From positions 124,001-188,000 of the forward strand of contig JAEPQH010000007.1 of assembly GCA_017640605.1 (NCBI GenBank): a stretch of DNA of 64,000 nucleotides, read 5' to 3'. Positions within the stretch are counted from its first letter, which is position 1. Each line of letters starts with the position of its first letter. A program made the translations under genes and the position numbers. The stretch is from Balneolaceae bacterium (lineage in GTDB: Bacteria; Bacteroidota; Rhodothermia; Balneolales; Balneolaceae). This document shows positions 15,944 to 25,314 of this stretch, piece by piece. The notes below the pieces were generated by a model. It was given only the letters and a program-made list of their open reading frames with translations. It did no database searches and had not been told where the DNA came from.

Positions 15944-17380
15944 TTAATAATGTGCAGCGTAATTATCGTCTATTCCACTAGATTTACTGAAGCTTAACTG
16001 AAAGCGAGTGCCGGGTTCGGATTGCTCGAAACTAAAGGTGCCTTCTAATTGTGTGGTAAGTGCCGATATAATTGATATTCCGATAGTATTTCGGTTGGAT
16101 TCGGTTACATCTTCGGGAATTCCTTTCCCATAATCTCTAACGTTAAGAGTTATTTCGGCTGCTTCCTCAGAGAGTGAAATGTCAATTTTTTTCGGTATGG
16201 TTTCATCGGCGTAAGCGTGTTTCACCACATTAGAAACAATTTCAGTAAGAATTAATGCAACCGGAATAGCTTGTTGAATGGAAGATATCTGAGTATCAAT
16301 CGAGTAATTAATTTCGAATTCATCGCCATTTCCAAGCGTTTCAATCACCGATTTAACTAAATCAATAATGCCATCTTCAATCGAATAGCTATCAAATTTT
16401 TCTTTTTGATAGACAATATCATGCACAATGGCCATGCTTTTAATTCGGTTAACGCCTTCAATTAACTTGATTTGTACATCGGGTTGTTGTTCGGTGAGTG
16501 CTTGCAGCTGAATCATGCTAGAAATTACAGCCAGGTTATTTTTTACCCGATGATGTAGTTCCGAAATCAGTTGCTCTTTCTCGTTAAGTGATTGATTCAG
16601 GCTTTTTTCGTTTTCCTTTATTTCAGTGATATCAACCATTAAACCCTGTACCTTATCACCATTATCAGCATCTGAAATGAAGGTTAAGATATCTCGAAAC
16701 CAACGGATTTTACCCTCAGCGTCAATGATTCGATATTCGATTTCTTTCAGGTTGTTGTCTTTTGCAGCAGTATAAAACTCTATAACTCGATAATAATCCT
16801 TCGGGTGAATATAATCACCCCACAAATCGGGATGGCGTTCAATTTTTTCAGTTTCATATCCCAAAATGCTTGTGAAAGTAGGACTGAGATAAGTGAGACG
16901 AAGATTTTCGGCTTCCGATTCCCATGCAAAACCCTCCATCGTAGATTCTAAACTGGAAATAAACGCTTTACTCTGTTTAAGGCTGTTTTCAATAGTTCGG
17001 CGCTGCACATAATTTAATAATTCACGTTTAGCAGCAGGGATGATTTTGCGAAGATTATCTTTAATCAGAAAGTCGGTTACTCCATTCATCATCGCATCAA
17101 TCCCTTCCGACTCATTCATGTAACTCGAAATCAGTATGAAAGGAACTTCATCGTTTTGTTTGCGAAACAATTTAAAAGCATCGAGTCCACTAAAATCGGT
17201 AAGCAGAAAGTCGCTAATCACCAAATCGTATTCGTTTTTTGTGATAGCATTCAGATAAGCCTTTTTTGTAGAAACAACTGAGATGCTTAACTCCAGATCA
17301 ACTTTTTTGAGATAGTCGAGAAGGATTTTCACATGCAATGAATCATCCTCAACTAACAACACTTGAAAGAGCTTTTCCAT
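15944..17380 (-). CDS. REC-PAS-HisKA_2 hybrid histidine kinase
   Basis: 478 residues. An N-terminal receiver (1-125) has the acidic pair VEDD at 11-13, phospho-acceptor Asp57 in LVISDFLLTDFSG and a conserved lysine in FLIKDNLRK. One PAS domain follows (about 145-255; TYLSPTFTSILGYE, RWFRDILTFISDADNGDKVQ), then the HisKA_2 core [19 protein letters not shown] near residue 275, N-box TEIVSNVVKHAY, G1 DYGKGIPED. No DNA-binding output is present, so the receiver probably gates the kinase. It is convergent with the four-PAS kinase; both stop codons lie inside TTAATCGATTAA. A 14-mer shared with another kinase gene lies 59 bp upstream. Confidence 0.92.
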   Translation of the reverse strand: MEKLFQVLLVEDDSLHVKILLDYLKKVDLELSISVVSTKKAYLNAITKNEYDLVISDFLLTDFSGLDAFKLFRKQNDEVPFILISSYMNESEGIDAMMNGVTDFLIKDNLRKIIPAAKRELLNYVQRRTIENSLKQSKAFISSLESTMEGFAWESEAENLRLTYLSPTFTSILGYETEKIERHPDLWGDYIHPKDYYRVIEFYTAAKDNNLKEIEYRIIDAEGKIRWFRDILTFISDADNGDKVQGLMVDITEIKENEKSLNQSLNEKEQLISELHHRVKNNLAVISSMIQLQALTEQQPDVQIKLIEGVNRIKSMAIVHDIVYQKEKFDSYSIEDGIIDLVKSVIETLGNGDEFEINYSIDTQISSIQQAIPVALILTEIVSNVVKHAYADETIPKKIDISLSEEAAEITLNVRDYGKGIPEDVTESNRNTIGISIISALTTQLEGTFSFEQSEPGTRFQLSFSKSSGIDDNYAAHY

Positions 17381-17438
17381 TGTGAACCTAAAAAATTAAA
17401 AATTACTCCTGATGGAACCGATAGTACTAAAACGAAAT

Positions 17439-17452
17439 GTAAAAGACTAGTA
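17439..17452. repeat. 14-mer shared by two kinase upstream regions (copy 1)
   Basis: GTAAAAGACTAGTA occurs here, 59 bp before the REC-PAS-HisKA_2 start at 17380, and again at 24011-24024, upstream of the paralogous kinase at 23875, in the same orientation relative to the gene. It contains the palindrome ACTAGT. Confidence 0.5.
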
Positions 17453-17531
17453 GGTGGAAGCTCTTATTATAATACTTACAATAAGATAAACACATGGATA
17501 ATTGAAATGCCCTTGGAGAGAATGGGTTAAG

Positions 17532-17605
17532 TGCGTCCGACTGGATTCGAACCAGTGACCCCCACAATGTCAATGTGATACTCTAACCAACTGAGCTACG
17601 GACGC
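17532..17605 (-). tRNA. tRNA-Val (GAC)
   Basis: 74 nt cloverleaf on the minus strand. Acceptor stem GCGTCCG/CGGACGC with discriminator A; D-arm GCTC-AGTTGGTTA-GAGT; anticodon stem TCACA/TGTGG (one G-T pair at the top) with loop TTGACAT, giving anticodon GAC (valine); T-arm ACTGG-TTCGAAT-CCAGT. CCA is not encoded. A well-placed TATATTTG promoter box sits 7 nt before the 5' end. No integrase or duplicated 3' end is nearby. Confidence 0.95.
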
Positions 17606-17611
17606 AAAGCT

Positions 17612-17644
17612 CAAATATACGATAATCAGCAAGCAGTAATCAAT
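17612..17644 (-). promoter_or_regulatory. promoter of tRNA-Val
   Basis: On the minus strand ATTG (17644-17641), 21 nt, then TATATTTG (17619-17612), an exact TAnnTTTG box. Transcription would begin about at the first base of the tRNA (17605). Confidence 0.6.
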
Positions 17645-17663
17645 GTACAAAGCTCAGGGATTA

Positions 17664-17697
17664 TTGAATATTATTACCTGTGAAATGGTTATCTTTG
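17664..17697 (+). promoter_or_regulatory. promoter of nusB operon
   Basis: TATCTTTG at 17690-17697 is an exact Bacteroidota -7 box, 22 nt before the nusB ATG. The nearest upstream TTG (17664-17666) is 23 nt away, slightly longer than the usual 19-21. Confidence 0.5.
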
Positions 17698-17719
17698 CAG
17701 CGAATTCTAAAGACCAGGC

Positions 17720-18184
17720 ATGATTAATCGCAGAAAAGTACGCGAAACCGTTCTTCAATCTATTTACGCATATCTACAAAGTGGCGACACTGTTCAACAC
17801 ATCGCCGATACCGTGTTGAAAGAACAATTAGGAACGGAGAAAGAACTCAGAAGGTTTGGTGAACGTCTGTTTTTCAAAACACTTGATAATCAGACCCAAT
17901 TTGATGAAATCATTACCAGACATATAAAAAACTGGGAAATCAGCAGGTTAGCAATGATCGACCGAATAGTGTTGAAAATTGCACTTTGTGAATTCATGTA
18001 TTTTGAAGATATCCCCACAAAAGTGTCGATTAATGAAGCCATCGAGTTGGCAAAAAAATACTCTACTGCAAAATCTGGACGGTTTGTAAACGGAATTCTG
18101 GATGCTTCACTAGAGGATTTAAAGCAGGAGGGTTTAGTTAATAAATCAGGAAGAGGACTAATCGACAGGTCAACCCATCAATGA
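17720..18184 (+). CDS. nusB: transcription antitermination factor NusB
   Basis: 154 residues, typical length. The all-helical NusB pattern is present: RRKVRETVLQSIYAYLQSGD, FGERLFFKTLDNQTQFDEII, NWEISRLAMIDRIVLKIALC, EDIPTKVSINEAIELAKKYS and SGRFVNGILD. NusB joins NusE/S10 on boxA RNA for antitermination in rRNA transcription. The stop overlaps the next ATG by 4 bp (ATGA), so the phosphatase gene is coupled to it. Confidence 0.95.
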   Translation: MINRRKVRETVLQSIYAYLQSGDTVQHIADTVLKEQLGTEKELRRFGERLFFKTLDNQTQFDEIITRHIKNWEISRLAMIDRIVLKIALCEFMYFEDIPTKVSINEAIELAKKYSTAKSGRFVNGILDASLEDLKQEGLVNKSGRGLIDRSTHQ

Positions 18185-18855
18185 CAAAACACACAAACGG
18201 ATATATTGCCATCGGCGATATCCACGGCTGCGTTGAAACATTAAATATACTGCTTACACGATTACACGAAGAATACAGCAACACAAAGACGTATGTTTTT
18301 TTAGGCGATTACGTAGATCGTGGGCCATCATCTAAACAAGTAATTGATACACTTTTAGAGTTTAAGAAAGATCATAATTGCATTTTTATTCGAGGCAATC
18401 ACGATCAAATGCTGCTCACTTACTATTCAGATAATCGATATTACGAGTATTTGAACCACGGTGGCGCGCATACATTGGAATCTTATTATGAGTCTTGTCC
18501 GGATAATAAAATACCATACGCTCACCTAAAATTTTTGATAGGAACCAAGCTCTTTCATGAGGCAGAACATTGGGTATTTGTACACGGAGGCTTACCGACC
18601 GATCGAACCATCAAAGAAGCGTTGGCTGATGAAAGTATATATAACAGCTTTTTGTGGAGTAGAGAACATTTAGAAAAGGCTGATAATGAATGGGAAAAAA
18701 CCGTAGTTTTTGGTCACACCCCGGTACGCCAACCTATTGAAGGAAAAAATATGATAGGCATAGACACTGGATGCGTGTATGAACAATTTGGCAAGCTAAC
18801 GGCTTTGATCCTGCCCGAGCGAGAATTTGTTCAACAAAAAAGAATCGATTTTTAA
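18181..18855 (+). CDS. PPP-family metallophosphatase
   Basis: 224 residues. The signature sequence of PPP serine/threonine phosphatases and ApaH/PrpE-type hydrolases is complete: GDIHGCVET at about 12, GDYVDRGPSSKQ at about 43, RGNHDQMLL at about 75, VHGGLPTD at about 138 and FGHTPVRQ at about 182. It binds two metals and cleaves phosphoesters, from protein or from dinucleoside polyphosphates; the sequence alone does not separate these. It is translationally coupled to nusB and followed 18 bp later by ychF. Confidence 0.88.
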   Translation: MTKHTNGYIAIGDIHGCVETLNILLTRLHEEYSNTKTYVFLGDYVDRGPSSKQVIDTLLEFKKDHNCIFIRGNHDQMLLTYYSDNRYYEYLNHGGAHTLESYYESCPDNKIPYAHLKFLIGTKLFHEAEHWVFVHGGLPTDRTIKEALADESIYNSFLWSREHLEKADNEWEKTVVFGHTPVRQPIEGKNMIGIDTGCVYEQFGKLTALILPEREFVQQKRIDF

Positions 18856-18873
18856 TTTTTTGAAAGCTAATTA

Positions 18874-19968
18874 ATGAGTTTAAAATGTGGAATTGTTGGT
18901 TTACCAAATGTGGGTAAATCAACATTATTTAACGCGTTAAGTAACGCGGGTGCAGAATCAGCAAACTTTCCTTTTTGTACCATCGACCCGAATGTAGGGC
19001 AAGTAGCAGTACCGGACGAACGATTATTGAACCTGGCAAAGCTGGCAGAATCAAAAAGTATTGTTCCAACCAGTATTGAGTTTGTGGATATTGCCGGTTT
19101 AGTAAAAGGGGCAGCTGAAGGAAAGGGAAAAGGAAACGCATTTTTATCTCATATCCGCGAAGTTGACCTGATTATTCATGTTGTTCGTTGTTTTGAAGAT
19201 GATGATATCATTCATGTAGAAGGGGATGTTGATCCTGAACGCGACATAGCCATTATCGAATCAGAATTAATCTTAAAAGATCTCGAAAGCGTAGAAAAAC
19301 GCGTTGAGAATTTAAAGAAACAAGCAAAGAGTGGTGATAAAACCATCAAAGCTCAGATGGAAATAGTTGATCGCCTTAGAGCTCACTTAGAAGATGGTAA
19401 TACTGCACGCACTTTTGAGGTTACCGAAGATCAAAAAGCCGCATATAAGGATCTATTTTTACTCTCTGCCAAGCCGGTTTTATACGCCTGTAATGTTGGG
19501 GAAACGGATCTTGAGTCAGGTAATTCGCTGGTTGATACCGTTAAGGACGTTGCTTCTAAATTCGGTGACGAAGTAGTAATGTTTTGCGCTAAAATAGAAG
19601 CAGAAATCGCCGAATTGGATGAGGAAGAAAAGGAAATGTTTCTAGAAGAATTAGGCGTTGCAAGTGCAGGTTTAGATCGCTTAATCCACGCTGCCTACGC
19701 AGAATTAGGGTTGATTACTTATTTTACAGTAGGACCAAAAGAAGCTCGTGCATGGACCATCAAAAAAGGAACTAAAGCACCTCAAGCTGCCGGTGTAATA
19801 CATACTGACTTTGAACGCGGTTTCATTCGAGCTGAAACGATTGCCTACGACGATTACTCGGAGTTGAAAAGCGAAAAAGCAGCTAAAGAAGCAGGTAAAA
19901 TGCGACAGGAAGGAAAAGAGTACGTGGTTGCCGATGGCGATGTGTTACTTTTCCGCTTTAACGTTTAG
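18874..19968 (+). CDS. ychF: ribosome-binding ATPase YchF/Obg-like
   Basis: 364 residues, canonical size. G1 GLPNVGKSTLFNALSNAG, switch region NFPFCTIDPNVG, G3 DIAGLVKGAAEGKGKGNAFL, the YchF-specific NxxE-type specificity region (YACNVGE), a coiled-coil insertion (ERDIAIIESELILKDLESVE) and a C-terminal TGS domain ending in VADGDVLLFRFNV. YchF prefers ATP and binds the ribosome in stress control. The stop is 1 bp from the stop of the convergent kinase. Confidence 0.97.
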   Translation: MSLKCGIVGLPNVGKSTLFNALSNAGAESANFPFCTIDPNVGQVAVPDERLLNLAKLAESKSIVPTSIEFVDIAGLVKGAAEGKGKGNAFLSHIREVDLIIHVVRCFEDDDIIHVEGDVDPERDIAIIESELILKDLESVEKRVENLKKQAKSGDKTIKAQMEIVDRLRAHLEDGNTARTFEVTEDQKAAYKDLFLLSAKPVLYACNVGETDLESGNSLVDTVKDVASKFGDEVVMFCAKIEAEIAELDEEEKEMFLEELGVASAGLDRLIHAAYAELGLITYFTVGPKEARAWTIKKGTKAPQAAGVIHTDFERGFIRAETIAYDDYSELKSEKAAKEAGKMRQEGKEYVVADGDVLLFRFNV

Positions 19969-19969
19969 G

Positions 19970-21766
19970 CTAAATCATGGAATGCGAACCTTTATGTTTC
20001 ACTTGAAAGGTAAAGGTTAATTCAAAACCATTGTTAGTGTTAATTGCATGTGAAGCTCCTAGCTGTTCAAGTAAAGTATGAATCAGCGTAAAACCAAAAC
20101 TGTTACTTTCCGAGCATTTATGGGCCTTACATCCACTGCCATTATCTTTATAGATACATTGAATACTATTTTCCAGATGTAGCACGGTAAATGAAATTGC
20201 TGGTTCATTTTGCTTTTTAAAGGCATGTTTAATGGAATTTGTAATTAATTCGTTAAGCAATAAACCAAGTGGTACACCTTGGTTTATGTTTATGTTGAAA
20301 CCTTCATCTATAAACACCAGCGATGTTGGGGTTACAGACTTTGATTGTACATTTACGGCATTGTCAAAAATCTTCTCTGCATATTTTTTAAGATTGATAT
20401 TAGAAAATGAATCGGATTGGTAGAGCATTTCATGGACATCGGCAATGCTTTTTATTCGCCGACTCATTTGATCATAAAAACAACTCAATTCTTCATTATC
20501 TACACTAAAGGCTTGCAAATGTAGTAAGCCTATGATGATCGCCAGATTATTTTTTACACGATGATGTATTTCTTGAAGCAAAATGGTTTTCTCTGCTAAA
20601 GAACTATTGAGTTCATCCTCCAGCGTTTTCTCGGCTGTAATATCTAAATGGGTTCCAATTATTCTACGTACTGTGCCATCGCCAAATCGCTTTATTACTC
20701 GACCTCTATCCCGAATTATTCGATATTCACCATTCTTGTGGCGGAGTCTTATATCAAAATCGAATACATTTACACCAGAATTGACTTCAGCAAATGCATC
20801 AGCAATTATGGGAAAATCATCAGGGTGTAATAGTTGATAGAAGCTATCTAGATTAGGAATAAGCTCACCTTCCTGATACCCAAGCATATCGTACCAAAAA
20901 TCGTTGACAAGGATGATTTCAGTTTCCATGTCTAAGTCCCATACTCCCAAATCGGCACCGTGAATGGCTACATCCAATCGGTCTTCGCTTTCTTTTAATT
21001 TCTTGTACGATTCCACTCGATCAGAAATTTCTTCTTGGATAGCTACATAACCTGTAAACTTACCCTGTTCGAAAATGGGGGTGAAGTCGAGCTTTATCCA
21101 ATATTGCTCCCCATTTTTACGGCTCGAAACTAGTTCTTTACTAAACGACTGCCTTTTTTCTAAGTGTTCACGGATATTTTTAAGAACCTCAACTGAAGTT
21201 TCGGAGCCTTGTAATAATGCAGCCGGACGTTTACCAATAGATTCTTCGAGGCTAAAACCAGTAATGGTAGTATATGCCTCATTTACCCATTCAATTTCAA
21301 TGTCTTGATTTAGAATGACTACACCATTGTGCGTGTGTTTTGCTACCAGCGAAAGCTTTCTAACTTCCTCTTTTTGATCTCTCAACAACTGTTTTGCTCT
21401 GTAGGATTCAATTTGTGTAACAATAGAATCATGCAGTTTGCTTAGCTCAGACTTAAGCACAATTTCATTCACTTTATACTCCATGATAAAGCGAACGATT
21501 TCGTGATTTAACAAAGAACCGGATAGAATGATGATGGGTAAGTCAGCATTTTGTTTTCGAACAAGCTCGATTACCTCAAAACTATTGCCATCCCCTAAAT
21601 TGTGATCGGTAATTACGATATCAGTTGCCGATGCATTCCAATTATTTTTGAACTCTCCAAAGGATTGGTACTGTTGAATCTCCAGGTTTGAAATCTGTTT
21701 ATTCAGATTTCTTTTTGTCAAATAAACGTCGTTCTGATCGTCCTCTACTAAAATTACTCGAATCAT
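19970..21766 (-). CDS. REC-PAS-PAS-HisKA_2 hybrid histidine kinase
   Basis: 598 residues. Receiver 1-120 with VEDDQ (8-10), Asp54 in [14 protein letters not shown] and [12 protein letters not shown]1 about 135-250 ([40 protein letters not shown]), PAS2 about 260-380 of the PAS_3 type ([32 protein letters not shown]). HisKA_2 core [20 protein letters not shown] near residue 400, [15 protein letters not shown] and DNGSGCKAH. It is a close paralogue of the kinase at 22061-23875 in the same order and orientation, about 295 bp away. There is no output domain. An ACCGATAA box at 21852-21845 may be part of its promoter. Confidence 0.92.
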   Translation of the reverse strand: MIRVILVEDDQNDVYLTKRNLNKQISNLEIQQYQSFGEFKNNWNASATDIVITDHNLGDGNSFEVIELVRKQNADLPIIILSGSLLNHEIVRFIMEYKVNEIVLKSELSKLHDSIVTQIESYRAKQLLRDQKEEVRKLSLVAKHTHNGVVILNQDIEIEWVNEAYTTITGFSLEESIGKRPAALLQGSETSVEVLKNIREHLEKRQSFSKELVSSRKNGEQYWIKLDFTPIFEQGKFTGYVAIQEEISDRVESYKKLKESEDRLDVAIHGADLGVWDLDMETEIILVNDFWYDMLGYQEGELIPNLDSFYQLLHPDDFPIIADAFAEVNSGVNVFDFDIRLRHKNGEYRIIRDRGRVIKRFGDGTVRRIIGTHLDITAEKTLEDELNSSLAEKTILLQEIHHRVKNNLAIIIGLLHLQAFSVDNEELSCFYDQMSRRIKSIADVHEMLYQSDSFSNINLKKYAEKIFDNAVNVQSKSVTPTSLVFIDEGFNININQGVPLGLLLNELITNSIKHAFKKQNEPAISFTVLHLENSIQCIYKDNGSGCKAHKCSESNSFGFTLIHTLLEQLGASHAINTNNGFELTFTFQVKHKGSHSMI

Positions 21767-22060
21767 ACTCTTTATTTCCTACGCTTAATCTCTTGTGTCC
21801 CAGTTGTTTTATCTCTATTGTAGGATATTTATACCGTGCGTTAATTATCGGTAGGGTACAAAGTTTTATAATCAATTTTAAGCGTGCAAATCAATTTAGG
21901 TAGGTTCATAAATCTAATAACATCTAGTTAAAGATTGTCCGAGTTGAGCTAAAATCTAAGTCATAACTTCGATTTTCTGCGAGTGATTTGAGAGGAGCTT
22001 CGATTTCTTATCAAAAAAGAGAAATGGAAAGTATCGTTGGTTGCTCTTTATGTTTGGTGC

Positions 22061-23875
22061 CTAATCAGCTACGGCCAGACTTGAATGCGAACCGGTATGC
22101 ATTACTTCAAAAGAGAAATCGATACCGAAACCACTTTTATCAATAAACTCAAAATTAGATTCTAATTGCTGCAACAGAGTTTGAATTAGCGTAAAACCGA
22201 GACTTTTTGATTGCCCAATTTGAACAGAGGAGAGGCCTTTGCCATTATCCGCATAAGAACAGAAGATAGTTTCATCAACGCGATAAATGGTAAGGCTTAT
22301 TTCTGGTGATGGTATTCCATCGAATGCATGCTTCATGGAGTTTGTAAGTAGCTCATTAAGCAATAATCCTATGGGAATGGCTTGATTGATATTAATTTCG
22401 AAATTTCGATCTATTGAAATATTTATTGCCGGACTTATCCCATTGTTAAAGAGCGACTTTATATTTGTGGTTAGGCTACCGATGTATTCGTGTAAATTAA
22501 TTCGCGTAAAAGACTCAGAATTATATAACAGTTCATGAACGTCGGCTATGGTTTTAATACGGGTGGTCATGTCCGAATAAAAGCTGCGAACTTCGTTATT
22601 GTCGATGCTGAATGATTGTAAATGCAATAAACCGGTTATGATAGCCAAATTGTTTTTCACTCTGTGATGGATTTCCTGAAGCAGTATCGTTTTTTCTTTC
22701 AACGAAGCATTCAATTCTTCACTTAGTCTCGTTTCGTTAGTAATATCCAGATGAGTGCCAATTAAACGCTTTATTTCACCATTTTTGTCACGATGTACAA
22801 CTCGTCCTCGGTTTCGTATGATTCGGTAATTTCCATCTTTATGGCGGCAATGAAGCATTAAATCAAAGGTGTTTGCTCCGGCTAGCAAAGTTCTCGTTGT
22901 GTGCTCGATTTTATGTTTACAATTCGGGTGCACCAAATCAATAAAGCTTTGAAGGTCAGTTTCGATTTCACCTTCCTCAAATCCCAACATACTATACCAC
23001 CGATCATTTACTACATTTTTGCCACTTATTAGATCTAAATCCCACACTCCAAGGTCGGCTCCATGTATGGCGGCATCAAGACGATCTTCACTTTCAATAA
23101 TTTTTTGTTCAGCAATCTTTTTCTTCGTGATGTCTTCTTGTATGGCTACAAAACCGGAATGCACTCCTTGATCAAACATGGGAGTGATGCTGAGTTTGAT
23201 CCAATATGCATCACCTTTTTTATTGTAGTTCAGTATTTCTTCGGATAGTGGAGTCCTTTCGTTTAACTTTTTTCGAATACGTTTTCTTGTTGCTATGTCA
23301 GTAAGTTTGCCTTGAACTAGAAATGAAGGTTTTTTACCAATAATTTCTTTTTCTGTGTAGCCGGAAATATCGCAGAAAGATTTATTCACCCAGATAATCT
23401 CTTCTTTCGAATTTGTAACAATCACTCCGTTTTGTGTCTGCTCGGCAACCATAGAGAGCATTTTGAGCTCTTTAGTTTGCTTTTCTAACAATACAAACGA
23501 TTTATTTGCATGAAGTTCTTTCAGAATAGAGAGGTATAAACGATGTACATCAGTTTTTAAGATCACATCATTTACTCGAAAATCAATAATCAGTTGGGCG
23601 ATATCTTTATCCTTAAGCGTAGCAGAGAGTATGATAATCGGGATTTCTGTAGACTGATTACGAATATATTTTACGACGTCAAAACTATTAGCCCCGGGAA
23701 TCTGATGATCTGATATTACTAAATCGGTGTGGTCCGCTTTCCAATTAGATTTAAACTCTTCTAAATCACTATAGGTATCAATTTGAAAGTTATAATCAGT
23801 TTGATTCAACACTTGCTCAATCATGTGTGAGTGTGTTGCATTATCCTCAATCAAAGCAAGTTTAATTTTTTCCAT
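22061..23875 (-). CDS. REC-PAS-PAS-HisKA_2 hybrid histidine kinase (tandem paralogue)
   Basis: 604 residues with the same architecture as its neighbour: receiver with IEDNATHSHM and Asp56 in DLVISDHQIPGANS, PAS1 (GVIVTNSKEEIIWVNKSFCD), PAS2 ([36 protein letters not shown]), HisKA_2 [20 protein letters not shown] near residue 401, N-box NELLTNSMKHAFDG, G1 DNGKGLSS. The two genes align along their whole length, so this is a tandem duplication that has diverged considerably. A STAS-like gene lies upstream on the same strand. GTAAAAGACTAGTA lies 136 bp before the start. Confidence 0.92.
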   Translation of the reverse strand: MEKIKLALIEDNATHSHMIEQVLNQTDYNFQIDTYSDLEEFKSNWKADHTDLVISDHQIPGANSFDVVKYIRNQSTEIPIIILSATLKDKDIAQLIIDFRVNDVILKTDVHRLYLSILKELHANKSFVLLEKQTKELKMLSMVAEQTQNGVIVTNSKEEIIWVNKSFCDISGYTEKEIIGKKPSFLVQGKLTDIATRKRIRKKLNERTPLSEEILNYNKKGDAYWIKLSITPMFDQGVHSGFVAIQEDITKKKIAEQKIIESEDRLDAAIHGADLGVWDLDLISGKNVVNDRWYSMLGFEEGEIETDLQSFIDLVHPNCKHKIEHTTRTLLAGANTFDLMLHCRHKDGNYRIIRNRGRVVHRDKNGEIKRLIGTHLDITNETRLSEELNASLKEKTILLQEIHHRVKNNLAIITGLLHLQSFSIDNNEVRSFYSDMTTRIKTIADVHELLYNSESFTRINLHEYIGSLTTNIKSLFNNGISPAINISIDRNFEININQAIPIGLLLNELLTNSMKHAFDGIPSPEISLTIYRVDETIFCSYADNGKGLSSVQIGQSKSLGFTLIQTLLQQLESNFEFIDKSGFGIDFSFEVMHTGSHSSLAVAD

Positions 23876-24010
23876 GTCCTATCTCTATTACAAGCATATC
23901 TCCAACATTCAGCCGGGCTGTCGAAGTTGTTTTATTATCGACTCGAATCACATTCAGATAAGTAAGATTTTGTTGTACTTAAAGTGACAACAATACTATT
24001 GAAGTAATAG

Positions 24011-24024
24011 GTAAAAGACTAGTA
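24011..24024. repeat. 14-mer shared by two kinase upstream regions (copy 2)
   Basis: Second copy of GTAAAAGACTAGTA, between the STAS-like gene and the kinase starting at 23875. A weaker look-alike (ATAAACGACTAATGA) lies at 44159-44173 before the four-PAS kinase starting at 44081. Confidence 0.5.
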
Positions 24025-24039
24025 AGAAGTACGAAGACT

Positions 24040-24408
24040 TTACTGTTTTCTGGACAGCCAATTTTGTGCTTCTTCTATTGAATTAAAGCCTTTCATACAC
24101 ACTTCTTTGCAGTAAGAGACAATCCGAATTACAAATTCCACCTGAATATTAGACGGGCAGTATAACATGGCAAAGTTCATTCCTTTCAGGTTTCTTCGGA
24201 TGGAGCGGGCAAATTTATAATCGTCACGTAAATCAGTTGCAGAAGTAGTAGATGTTAAATCTACAATTAGATTTCTAATTTGATGGGTATTGCAATAATC
24301 AATCGCTACTTGAAGGTTTTTAAAACGATCTTTTTTGCTGATTACTTTTTGATGCACTTTTAAATAAGCGATGCTTGTATTTGGAAGGGTAATAATTTCA
24401 GTTTCCAT
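24040..24408 (-). CDS. STAS/SpoIIAA-like protein
   Basis: 122 residues with an alternating beta-alpha pattern: EIITLPNTSIAYLKVHQKVI, then FKNLQVAIDYCNTHQIRNLI, VDLTSTTSATDLRDDYKFAR, NFAMLYCPSNIQVEFVIRIV and FNSIEEAQNWL. It fits the STAS-like or SpoIIAA-like fold common in Bacteroidota, where a usual Ser/Thr phosphosite lies after the third strand (here TSTTSAT). Two short serine/threonine runs are therefore candidates, but function is unproven. It lies upstream of the tandem kinases on the same strand, which suggests a switch protein that works with them. Confidence 0.6.
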   Translation of the reverse strand: METEIITLPNTSIAYLKVHQKVISKKDRFKNLQVAIDYCNTHQIRNLIVDLTSTTSATDLRDDYKFARSIRRNLKGMNFAMLYCPSNIQVEFVIRIVSYCKEVCMKGFNSIEEAQNWLSRKQ

Positions 24409-24489
24409 ATTTCAATAAATAATAAAACCGAAATGGTAGGGAGAAAGAGTAAGTATTGAATCACAAAACTGTAAAACCTAACAGCGCGA

Positions 24490-25158
24490 TTACTTTGACT
24501 CTTCCTTTAGCTTGTGCTTATTGAAATACAAAAATGCGATCCAAACAAGGCTTAATCCACCAAAAATTGCGATAAACGTAAAAATGGCCGGACCGGGATC
24601 GCTTACCGTAGAAATAGATCCGGAATAAGCCGCAATTACCGCGTAAGGCAATGTCCCGATCGAATAGAAAAGCAAGTATTTCCAATAGGGCATTTTAGTA
24701 ACCCCTGCAAGACACGACGTTACTTCGGGTAGCATCGGCGCGGCACGGCAAAGCATTAAACTGAATGGACCAAACATGGAGAATAGTCGAGTCATTTCTT
24801 CGATCTGTTGCTCATCTTTACTTACAAACCTAAGTAGTTTATCTCCGTGAAATCTACTAATCAGATATCCCATAGTTCCGGCACCCAGCATTCCTAGCGA
24901 AGAGTAAAAAACACCAAGTTCTAACCCTAAAAAGAATCCTGACAGAATAGTGAGTGAAAGGGTAGGGATTGCGATAAACAAATCAACCAACATCAGCAAA
25001 ACAATGATAGTACCAACGATCCATGGTGACAGCTCCATAGCGGCTTCGAGCCATAGCTTGATGTCGTCTGTACTGAGTACACCCAGTAGTTTAAAAACCA
25101 CAAGAGTAAAGGTAAAAAAAGCTCCTAGTAGGAGAACAAACTTGATTAAGGCTTTCAT
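24490..25158 (-). CDS. VTT-domain (TVP38/TMEM64, DedA-like) membrane protein
   Basis: 222 residues with five to six hydrophobic segments. The VTT domain is seen in LTILSGFFLGLELGVFYSSL, LGMLGAGTMGYLISRF, LMLCRAAPMLPEVTSCLAG and YWKYLLFYSIGTLPYAVIAA. The R-x-x-P motif region (CRAAPMLPE) matches the family's FxR..P..P core. These proteins scramble lipids or transport small molecules across the inner membrane (known for DedA/VTT relatives). It stands alone; a TACCTTAG box at 25214-25207 is a possible promoter. Confidence 0.82.
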   Translation of the reverse strand: MKALIKFVLLLGAFFTFTLVVFKLLGVLSTDDIKLWLEAAMELSPWIVGTIIVLLMLVDLFIAIPTLSLTILSGFFLGLELGVFYSSLGMLGAGTMGYLISRFHGDKLLRFVSKDEQQIEEMTRLFSMFGPFSLMLCRAAPMLPEVTSCLAGVTKMPYWKYLLFYSIGTLPYAVIAAYSGSISTVSDPGPAIFTFIAIFGGLSLVWIAFLYFNKHKLKEESK

Positions 25159-25314
25159 AAAAATGCTGTGATCGTTGCCAAAACCTGAACCTAAGAATTG
25201 ACGTTCCTAAGGTATAAAACAAAGCTCAAAAATTCTTAACCCCCAATCATTTACAGATTGATTTCATCTTGCAGGTTGATAGGCTACACCAATCAAAATC
25301 AGATGAGTAATGCA

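Noticed and set aside
17532-17605. tRNA-Val as attachment site of an island
   Set aside because: No integrase, no direct repeat of the tRNA 3' end and normal chromosomal genes on both sides.
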